DNA of 64,000 nt, from contig QVOM02000126.1 of the NCBI GenBank assembly GCA_003586115.2, positions 5,719,349 to 5,783,348 on the forward strand, given 5' to 3'. The stretch is from Salvator merianae. Its lineage: Eukaryota; Chordata; Lepidosauria; Squamata; Teiidae. Made by a program: the position numbers and the translations under genes. The notes beneath the pieces were generated by a model. The model saw nothing but the letters and a program-made list of their open reading frames with translations. It did no database searches and was not told the DNA's origin. Positions 56,640 through 64,000 of the stretch are shown piece after piece; the stretch's first letter is position 1, and every line of letters starts with the position of its first letter.

Positions 56640-56819
56640 CCAATCCCTCATGAACCCCAGACTTCTCTTTGTAATGCTTGCGCCTCCCGCGTTGCTCCAG
56701 GCAGGGCAGGCCGCCGATGTTTTCAAAGCAGAACTTCTTGTTGATGAAGAGGAAGAGAACTGCGAGCAGGACAATGAAGACCCCAACCGCCGAGAGGAAC
56801 CCAATGGCTTCTGGAGTAA
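56640..56819 (-). CDS. SYT16: SYT16 transmembrane exon (alternative N-terminus)
   Basis: This 180-nt internal exon encodes the membrane anchor. The acceptor is CTGTGACCAG before 56819 and the donor is G|GTAAGC after 56640; the exon enters in phase 1 and leaves in phase 1. Its peptide begins (V)TPEAIGFLSAVGVF. A hydrophobic span of about 23 residues ending in LFLFINKK follows, then a cytosolic stretch with FCFENIGGLPCLEQ and a basic run (RGRRKHYKEK). The paralogue SYT14 has a nearly identical anchor (PEAVGFLSAVGVF ... INKKFCFENVGG), so the function is well supported. It cannot join 44205-43725 in frame, since that exon is open only in phase 0. It joins 30042-29830 in frame, giving the SYT14-like order anchor, acidic linker, C2A, C2B (about 535 residues plus exon 1). 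The first codon is split and needs a G from an upstream exon I did not find. Confidence 0.88.
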
Positions 56820-57909
56820 CTGGTCACAGACAGAAAAGCAACATGTTAAACTGGATAAGGATGGGGAAAGGCATCAGTACATACTATTGACGGCACGCTC
56901 GGATAATCATAATCTGTTGTGGTTACTAGCAAGGGGGGCATTCAGCAGGAATCTGTTGCTTTCTTGGCAACATTACGGATCCTTTTCAACTTTCCAGTCC
57001 AACCTATGGAACTGGGATTTCCTGGTGGTCTCCTATCCACGTACAACTTAGCTTTCCAGGTCAGCCATGGTCCACTTGCTATGGCTTACCATGTGAGATC
57101 AGAGTTCAAATCTCCAAACAGGTATGAAACTGAGGACAAATCGAGACATAAATGGGAAAGTTCCAGATGCATGAGGAAACCTGGATTTCCTGCCTTGAGC
57201 CCTAAAAGCCACCATGGTACAATGCACACAAATAGTGTGCCTTGGGTGAGACAGTACAGCTTCGAGCCATTACTGAAACAGGAGAGTAGGGCCAAATACG
57301 GTCACAGCTTCCTGAGCTCACTGGCCGCCCAAAACTCAGCAGACAATCAGACTTTCAGTACACCAACAGAATCCAAGAAAAGTCTTGCCACCATCAACAC
57401 GGCTCTTAGGGAAGAAACGAGGGCAGGAAAGCAGCTTCATATGCCTTTTAAGCCTCAAAAATGAGGTTTAAAAAAACCCACCTCTGCATGCCACTTACTT
57501 GGTCCACCTGACCAGCCAGGATTTGATTCTGCCCATCACGAGCTTTTTTCCATGTCTAGATGGAGGCTGAGAGAATGACTTTAATCCAGGGATGCTCTGC
57601 CTAACTGTTCTGCCTCCCAATAGGGATCTACAAAATTCTACTCCAAATGGTTCCCCATGTCCATACGTTCTCTGCTTGAGGGCCAATATTGAGGTGCCGT
57701 AGTGGACTTTTATCAGTCTCTATGCAGATTAAGCCTGGGCACACCTGTTCCTTCTTCAGCCTTCAGGTCTTCTTAGAGCCTGAGGAAGGTGTGACGAAGG
57801 CAGGAACCACATGGCACTTTCTGGTATCGTGAATGTGCTGTAACGCGTGGGTATGCGCAATTCTGCCAGAATGCAGCATCTACAGAGGAAGGGACTGCAC
57901 ACATCCCTC

Positions 57910-57982
57910 TGCCATAGAATCATAGAGTTGGAAGGGACCCTCAGGGTCATCAAGTCCAACCCCCTGCTCAGTACAGGATTCA
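57910..57982 (-). mobile_element. CR1 LINE 3' end, short
   Basis: TAGAATCATAGAGTTGGAAG and GTCCAACCCCCTGCTCAGTA are the CR1 3' end in reverse. Confidence 0.85.
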
Positions 57983-58297
57983 CTTCAATGGCAGAGAGGG
58001 ATAAAGGTGGACACCACAAAAACAGAGTTATTTCTCCATTTCAGTAGCAAGTAACCACTTACAATGCACCAGTACCAGTTTTGAAGTCACAGCGAAAGCT
58101 TATCTTGTTTGAACATTTGTAGCATCCTTTTCCAGCTCCCAGTTTTCAGAAGAAAGCTAGAGAGAAAAGTGCAAGCCCTTGAAGGAATAGGTAAGTTTTC
58201 TGGGAGTGTTCTTGAGCCCATTTTTGTCTCTAGAAGTGAACATACCATCTGTGTTGCAAGGCATACCCACTGTCAGCTTTGGATGATTGGACACTAT

Positions 58298-58451
58298 GCC
58301 CCTTTCTGCACTGGGTCTAATTCTGGATTATATTCTGGAATAGGGACCTGCCATCTGCAAGCTAGTGCAGTCTGTAGTCTACACTAGCAGGTGAATGGCA
58401 AGTCCCTATTCAGGGATATAACCCAGAATGAGGCCCAGTGCAAAAAGGGCC
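58298..58451. mobile_element. Fold-back MITE, family B (154 bp)
   Basis: Ends GCCCCTTTCTGCACTGGG and CCCAGTGCAAAAAGGGCC; flanks TAT and CAT (2 of 3). The core matches the family B consensus with a short central deletion. Confidence 0.75.
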
Positions 58452-58944
58452 CATCAGGGTTACCATACGGAAAAGAGAACAGGCTTGTCACACAGGTGAA
58501 AGCCTACTGGAATTTCCTCTTCTGCACAATTACTAAAGGTACAGCAACCAGGCCCTTTTTTCTATGTGGTAATTTTACACTACAACCGTTCCTGGACAGA
58601 AAGTATGTGGCAACAGTGATCCATGCACTGGCACTTTCCAAAACTGGGCTACTATTACTTTTTTTATGTGGAGTTTCCTGGAGATTTGCTGGAAAATTCC
58701 AGTAACATGGAGCATGGCAGCTCAGAAATTCATTGCTGCCCCTTACACACGTGACTCCTGTGAGGAAAGCTCACCATTTCTGTGGATTAGCTATGAGACT
58801 TGACTTTGCAAAGCAGGGAGTTGGGTGAGTTAAATTTTAAACATGTTTTTTTCTTTTATCGTATGTTGTGACCCACCCAGAGACCTCCAGGTGAAGGGTG
58901 GCATACAAATCTTATAAATAAATTAAATAAATAAAAGTAGGGAT

Positions 58945-59240
58945 TAGAACACAAGAGGAGACCTGCTGGACAAGGCCACGGCCCATCTAGTCCAACATCC
59001 TGTCTAACATAGTGGCCCACCAATTGCTTCTGGACATTCTCAAGCAGAACACGAAGGCAAAACCTTCTCCTGTTCTCAACTCCCTGCAAATGGCCTTTAG
59101 AGGTATCCTGTCTGTCTCTCCACTCTGGAAGCAGTACCTAGGCAACCATTCTAGTACCCACTGATATACCTATCCACCATGAATCTGTCCAATCCATTCT
59201 TAAAGCTATCCAGACTAATTGCTGTCACCACTTCTTCCAG
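58945..59240 (-). mobile_element. LINE 3' end, reverse
   Basis: AACACAAGAGGAGACCTGCT, CGGCCCATCTAGTCCAACAT and CAAATGGCCTTTAGAGGTAT: reverse copy of the family at 1420-1940. A separate tail (AAATAAATTAAATAAAT) precedes it. Confidence 0.6.
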
Positions 59241-61116
59241 GATGTGCCAAACTCACATTCATCAAATGCCAATAGGGATTAGAGGCCGGGACTGTTAGGT
59301 GCTTTCCCTAACAGTCCTCGCCCTATTACATGCCACTTGCTTACATGCGCAGAAACTCATGATGTGGGGAGCCTACCAGCCTCCAAGTTTGCTAGCCAGG
59401 GCTTTTTTAGACAGGCACCTAGAATCAGCATGTTCCTGGCACTACTTCTGGGAGTAAATGATGCTGGGCTCCTCATACCTGCCATCCACTCCCAAGGGCT
59501 GGTCTGGTCTACCGCCAGGGAGTGCTTTGGAAACTACTTGCAAGAGTGTCCCATTGGAGTTGGCTGTGCTGCCATTTTAACAACCTGGTCCAACGCCACA
59601 TGCATGCAGACATGCCATTCCACCAGATGGCCACGGCTCCTAGTAGACCAGTCCGCAATGCAGATGTCAGCAACCCTGTGCAGACACAGCCCTAGTTCCT
59701 AGCCCAACACTCTAGAGCATTTCCCTCTGCAAAAGTTTATTCTGAGAGGGCAACCCTTTTCCCAGCCATGACTTCTTTGATTCCCGTGTTACTCCTGACT
59801 TTGGGGTGGGAGGTGGAGCAGAGATAATAGCAAAGCACGCACTAGTACTTTTCCAATTACAAATCCTCCACCACCCAATCAGTAGCCCATAAAAGGTCTG
59901 CTTTATACCATTTGTGCTAATTGAATTTCATTATACATTTGGAGCAGCGCATTATTTCCCTGCTGGTTCCTATGGCACCCCTCATAACTGATGGCTAATT
60001 ATACAGTGTGCACACACGCACAGGCTCACCAAAAGAGCTGCTGCGTGGGCTGAAGATCTAAAGAAAAGCTGCACAGGGCTGTCTGGAACGTTACTGCACT
60101 GGTGCTGTGCAGGGCATTAGCAGATCCCCTGCCACATGTTGGGCACACATGGCTTAGGGTTTAACATCTCCACTACCAGTAGAAGGGGTGAACACAGAAG
60201 GAATTTTGCCTTCCTCTTTCTGCATATATATCTATGTATTCATTTACATTTCTGTCCCTTCCTATACCACCTGGTCTCAGGACAGTTACAGTATAACTCT
60301 AGTCCATCACCCGTCTTAGGGGCTCCACTCCAGGTTTTCTATCAGAGCTCACTTTCTTAGTCTTTGCATTTCCCAAGGGACTCAGAAGGCAGTGAGGCTA
60401 TTTATCCATAGCTAGGAAGAGCCATACAGCTTCCGTGGCAGAGCAAGGATTCGAACTGAGGAACTCCTGGGTAGGTTCTAGCATGGTGTTCTTAACCACT
60501 GTGTCACCAGAGGGCCTAGGATATTGCAGACTCTGTCCTTGGAGCTCAGTTATTCTCCCGTGCCAAAGCAAGCCTTAGCAGCCCCTGGTTTCAGTAAAAA
60601 AAACAGTTGGCTTCAGGGTCACAACTTTCTCCTTCCTGGTTTAGCAATATACAAAGAACCTCACTTCCTGTTCTTTCAAGAGGCATTCAAAATAGCCAAG
60701 CGCCCATTCCTGAGTTGGAGGCCATCTAGAGCATGGTGGGCTGTAAAGTGAGGATCTATCTCAGCTTGCTCCTGGGTGCCCCCCTGAGCCTTTCTGGAGT
60801 CTCAAGGGGGTGCCTCCCTGGGCACAATTTTGGGCCACACAACAGGCTTTTTTGCATTTACCATAAGAACAGTCCACAGCAGTGTCCGGACCACTTCAGG
60901 TCCCTCTCTTCCACACACTGGAATGAAGAGAGAGGTCCCACCCTCCTCCTAAACTGATCCATCTGCATTGGGATGGAGCATGTCCCAGTACAGGTGGCCA
61001 AAATGGCTGCCTATACCAGGATTTCAGTAGACCTATTTTTCCAGAGCCATAAACCTGAGTAATAGCAAGCTGCTGAAATAAAGGCCCTTTCTGCACATGT
61101 CTTTGTTCTGGACCAT

Positions 61117-61714
61117 GGGCCTTTTCGCACTACGGCGGTGGAACGTTCTTGTCCGTTCACTGGAACGGAGCTTTCGCACTGCCATGGGCGCGCGCCTCAC
61201 CCGATCCGAACCACATCATACCCGATTCGTACCTGATCCTGGGTAAGGCAAGACAAGTAAAAGCTTGTCTTCATCCCGACCTGCGCGATGGAGTGAAGAT
61301 CGGGCACGGTAGTTTCGCACTCCTGTCCGCGTTTGCAATGGCGGCCGGGCGTGGCTGGCACGACTGCACATGCGTGGTCCGAAGCTTCACACCCCGGTCC
61401 GCTGCTCCGTACCCTGGTCCGCTGCTTCGTGCCCGGGATAGCCCTTTGGGCATGGCAGCCTAGCTGCCGTTACGAAGCCGGCATCCATAAGGAGCCCTCT
61501 GGTTACGAAGCGGAGCTCGATGGTACGAAGCGGAGCTCGATGGTACGGAGCACGGTACCGAACTAGCGGCTGCCATCCGCACTGTTCCCTCTGCTGGTCG
61601 GCTTCGGGTCCGTTCCTCTGGCCGGGAGTGCGAATGGCAGCCAGCGTTCTCCAACCCCTCCGGTCCGAAGCCAATTACTGGGAACGGACTACGGAGCTCA
61701 ATGCGAAAAGGCCC
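61117..61714. mobile_element. CpG-rich fold-back element, family F (598 bp)
   Basis: The termini GGGCCTTTTCGCACT and ATGCGAAAAGGCCC are flanked by perfect CAT duplications (61114-61116, 61715-61717). Rich in CpG, with repeated motifs such as CGAAGC, GGTACGAAGC and GTACGGAGC. Inserted into the family B MITE 61083-62133. High CpG content and intact ends suggest a young copy. Confidence 0.87.
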
Positions 61715-61816
61715 CATATCTCAGAATAGGGACCTGCTATCCACATGCTAGTGCAGATTATAGTAGGCACCAGGTGGACCCTGCCATACTTCATAATAGC
61801 ATGCAGATGGCAGATC

Positions 61817-62078
61817 CAGCAGCATAGCTAAAACTTTTGTCACCCGGGGCCACGCGGTGGCAGAGGAGCACGAGTGAGGACACCCTGCCCTGCAGCCTCC
61901 TACCCCCGCCGCCGCCCCAACGACTGCCGGCCAGCGGGGCGCAGTGTGGCGCGGCGCCACACTCTCCTTCGCACTCACTCTCCGGCGCACCGTGCAGGCA
62001 GAGAAGGACCTGGCTACATGTGCTGCCCAGGACAATGTGCCACCTGGGGCGGCCCACCCACCCCTTCCTATGCCACTG
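61817..62078. mobile_element. hAT-type non-autonomous element (262 bp)
   Basis: The left end is CAGCAGCATAGCTAAAAC and the right end is the complement of CAGTGGCATAGGAAGG. Perfect 8-bp target duplication GGCAGATC at 61809-61816 and 62079-62086. The core is GC-rich (repeated CCGCCGCC, GGCGCGGCGCC). It belongs to a different hAT family from the palindromes above and is inserted in the fold-back element 61083-62133. Confidence 0.88.
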
Positions 62079-62158
62079 GGCAGATCCCTATTCCAAGATA
62101 TAATCTGGAATAAGGCCAAGTGCAGAAAGGGCCAAAGAACAGTAGCCCAGAGCCATAG

Positions 62159-62391
62159 AGCGATTCTGCACTGGCTGGTACACCAGACCAGCAAGCATAC
62201 TAGAATTCTCTCTTCTGCATGCTGGTGTGGTCTAAGACAGGCCCTGCCCCCCTTAGACCCCACTCCCTTAAACTCCACCCTCTTAGGCCGCCCCTGGCAG
62301 GGGGGGGGCTCCCTTAGACTGCACTAGCTTGTGGAAAGGAGACTCCTGGTACAGTTGCTGACCCAGTATACTTACCAGTGTGCAATCACCC
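62159..62391. repeat. Fold-back element, family G
   Basis: The left end GCGATTCTGCACTGGCTGGT and the right end complementary to GGGTGATTGCACACTGGTAA are inverted. A partial copy lies at 1252-1420 (GATTCTGCGCTGGCCGGTAA ... GGGGCGGGGCTTCCCTTAG), and a fragment near 1945-2020. Confidence 0.6.
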
Positions 62392-62899
62392 ATAAGTAAT
62401 AAACCAGAAATGTTCAATCTGGAACAAGGGTAAAAACGGAAATACAAGAGAACCACTTGAAGATGACTTGAACAAGGAAAAAGTCTAAATCATGAACTTG
62501 TACCTTTCCTGTTGGTCCTTCATGTGGGAAAAAACACGTTCAATGAGGCTCAGGCATCCTGTACAGTACACGCAGGCACTTAAATTTTATATCTAGAAAT
62601 GAACGAAAAATTCAATGTTCGTTCAAAATTTAAACAAATGTCGAGGAATTTGATGACAGGATTTTTATTCACATGGAGCTCCATTCGTTGGTTCTAGGTC
62701 CCTCTGTTATTAAGTTATACCTGCTGCTTGACAATGATATTTACATATTTTCCAAACACTGTAATTATAAAATCAAACAAGGCAAAGGTTGTTAGCAATT
62801 ACCTGACACATAATCCCTTACCCAGATTTAGTTTCTCATAGTGCAGAAGTGGGAACTGGTTACAAGTACCAATATTTGAAAACTTCACTATTTATTCAG

Positions 62900-63170
62900 T
62901 CTTCTTTCCTTCATGTTTTTATCATGCCCTATCCCTTTATGGCATTCAGGGCAGGCTTACAAGACTAAAACATACAAAGAAATTAAAATACAGTACTATA
63001 GCCTACAAAATATTAAAATTAAGATACATCAATTAAAAACTCTGAGGCGCTGTCCAGAGGGAAATGCCAAGATAAACAGAAATGTTTTCAGCTGTCTTCT
63101 AAAACTAGCAAGGGAGGAAGTTTGCCTTATATTAGGTTGAAATTTATTCCAGAAGGGATAAAATAATACC
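62900..63170 (-). mobile_element. LINE 3' tail
   Basis: TTATGGCATTCAGGGCAGGC, followed by TTGAAATTTATTCCAGAAGG, read in reverse as the family of 49115-49620. Confidence 0.45.
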
Positions 63171-63376
63171 TTTTAACCAATAAATGGTTTTCTCCATTAT
63201 TTTCATTAATTGCATTCAATTAATATATTAATTTTAATAATTGCTCTCAATTAATATTTTCTATTAACTGTTCTATTAATGCTGTTGGTCAGACTTTATC
63301 ACATTATGCTTTCTTTGATATTCTCTCTTGCTGCTTCCATTGTTTTGCTACAATAGTAGCTCCAGCAGCCATCAAT

Positions 63377-63939
63377 GGGCCTTTTCGCACTGAGCTCCAT
63401 TCCCAGTAGTTGGCTTCGGACTGGAGAGGTTGGAGAATGCTGGCTGCCATTCGCACTCCCAGCCAGAGGAGCGGACCCGAAGCTGACCAGCAGAGGGAAC
63501 AGTGCGGATGGCATCCACTAGTTAGGTACCGCACTCCGTGCCATTGAGCTCCGCTTCGTAACCAGAGGGCTCCTTACGGAGCCGGCTTCGTAACGGCAGC
63601 TAGGCTGCCACGCCCAAAGGGCTATCCCGGGCACGAAGCAGCGGACCAGGGTACGCAGCATCGGACCGGGGTACGAAGCTTCAGACCACACATGCGCGGC
63701 CACGCCAGCCATGCCTGGCCGCCATTGAAAATGCGGACAGGAGTGCAAAAGCACCGTGCCCAATCTTCGCTCCATCGCGCAGGTTGGAATGAAGACAAGC
63801 TTTTCTTGTCTAGCCTTACCCAGCATCGGGTTCGGTTCGGGTACGATGTGGTTTAGATCGGGTGAGGCGCGGAGCAGTGCGAAAGCTCCGTTCCAGCGAA
63901 CAGACAGGAACATTCCACTCGCTAAGTGCGAAAAGGCCC
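63377..63939. mobile_element. CpG-rich fold-back element, family F (563 bp, inverted)
   Basis: Begins GGGCCTTTTCGCACTGAGC and ends AGTGCGAAAAGGCCC, with perfect AAT duplications (63374-63376, 63940-63942). It is the reverse complement of the copy at 61117-61714, with most bases matching by eye. Confidence 0.87.
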
Positions 63940-64000
63940 AATATAAATGTTAACAATATATTTCTTTTCAGAATATATTTTCTTTCTAATAAGTAGCAAC

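Larger units (their letters stand above)
5983..56819 (-). other. SYT16: SYT16 locus (synaptotagmin-16), seven coding exons in the window
   Basis: The gene is read from high to low coordinates. Exons, in transcript order, are 56819-56640, 44205-43725, 30042-29830, 25663-25407, 17700-17257, 12736-12547 and 6296-5983. Every listed junction has GT at the donor and AG at the acceptor. Codon phases across junctions are 1 (30042), 1 (25663), 0 (17700), 0 (12736) and 1 (6296), all consistent. From the ATG at 44202 to the stop there are 1896 nt, or 631 residues; human SYT16 is about 645 residues as I recall. The assignment to SYT16 rather than SYT14 rests on the linker and C2A wording (DKDRSGAS...WQVHTVLMPSKKQR) and the C2B segment [20 protein letters not shown]. 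The last point rests on my knowledge of the families, not on a search. A coding first exon for the membrane form is missing from the window. Confidence 0.93.
61083..62133. mobile_element. Family B MITE split by two nested insertions
   Basis: The left part is 61083-61116 (GGCCCTTTCTGCACATGTC...), the middle 61715-61816 (ATCTCAGAATAGGGACCTGC...) and the right 62087-62133 (...AAGTGCAGAAAGGGCC). Removing the two insertions with their extra duplications leaves about 180 bp, the normal family B length. The outer flanks are AAA on both sides (61080-61082, 62134-62136). Confidence 0.83.
56820..64000. other. SYT16 intron 1 or 5' flank, no exon found
   Basis: No convincing first exon or CpG-rich promoter outside transposons is seen. 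It holds a CR1 end (57910-57980), a fold-back element (58298-58451), a LINE 3' end (58945-59240), a nested transposon stack (61083-62133), a family G element (62159-62391), a LINE tail (62900-63170) and a CpG-rich fold-back element (63377-63939). The segments 56830-57900, 59250-60840 and 62400-62890 show nothing I can name. The CpG richness at 61117-61714 and 63377-63939 comes from transposons, not from a promoter. Confidence 0.6.

Noticed and set aside
56448..57051. Plus-strand 176-residue frame and opposite 118-residue frame across the transmembrane exon
   Set aside because: They are shadows of the minus-strand exon and the C-rich tract; the conserved reading is on the minus strand.
57495..57686. 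Minus-strand frame ending ...KSWLVRWTK before a GTAAGT donor, as a candidate first SYT16 exon
   Set aside because: The donor would leave phase 2, which does not fit the phase-1 transmembrane exon, and the peptide resembles nothing in the family.
61117..62327. CpG-rich stretch as a CpG-island promoter for SYT16
   Set aside because: The CpG content belongs to transposons with defined ends and target duplications, and it recurs in inverse at 63377-63939.
62362..62420. ATG followed by a strong CTG|GTAAGT donor on the minus strand, as a first exon
   Set aside because: It lies in a fold-back repeat end that recurs elsewhere, and the phase (0) is wrong for the transmembrane exon.
1..64000. CRISPR array, phage, integron or bacterial operon
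   Set aside because: No direct-repeat/spacer array, no Shine-Dalgarno-linked gene rows, and all features are of a vertebrate genome.

Overview
This is vertebrate nuclear DNA, most likely from a squamate reptile (lizard or snake). It is intron-rich and carries an RTE/BovB LINE, CR1-type LINE ends, tRNA-derived SINEs and very many small non-autonomous DNA transposons. I see no prokaryotic genes, CRISPR array, rRNA gene or functional tRNA gene.

One protein-coding gene can be supported: SYT16 (synaptotagmin-16, also called Strep14) on the minus strand, read from high to low coordinates. I recognise seven coding exons: a transmembrane exon (56819-56640), a long acidic/serine-rich exon (44205-43725), a conserved acidic linker exon (30042-29830), a second linker exon (25663-25407), the C2A exon (17700-17257), the first C2B exon (12736-12547) and the last C2B exon with the stop codon (6296-5983). 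From the long exon to the stop, all junctions keep frame with GT-AG sites, giving 631 residues from the ATG at 44202. The transmembrane exon does not join the long exon in frame, but joins the 30042-29830 exon in frame. This predicts two alternative N-termini: a membrane-anchored, SYT14-like form and a soluble form. Exon 1 of the membrane form was not found and probably lies above 64000.

Layout: 1-5982 is the presumed 3' UTR plus repeat-filled flank; 5983-56819 is the gene, about 96% intron; 56820-64000 is intron 1 or 5' flank. Introns and flanks are dominated by three layers of repeats: old LINE 3' ends; a clan of fold-back DNA elements that share termini close to GGGCCTTTTCGCACT and 3-bp target duplications; and palindromic hAT-type MITEs with 8-bp target duplications. 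Several sites show nested insertions. There is also a solo LTR with a perfect 5-bp duplication (18059-18583), a second LTR-like insertion, two unassigned inverted-repeat elements and a 39-base C homopolymer close to the transmembrane exon.

The likely role of the gene product is Ca2+-independent membrane trafficking or phospholipid/protein binding through tandem C2 domains. The loops that hold the Ca2+-binding aspartates in classical synaptotagmins lack them here.
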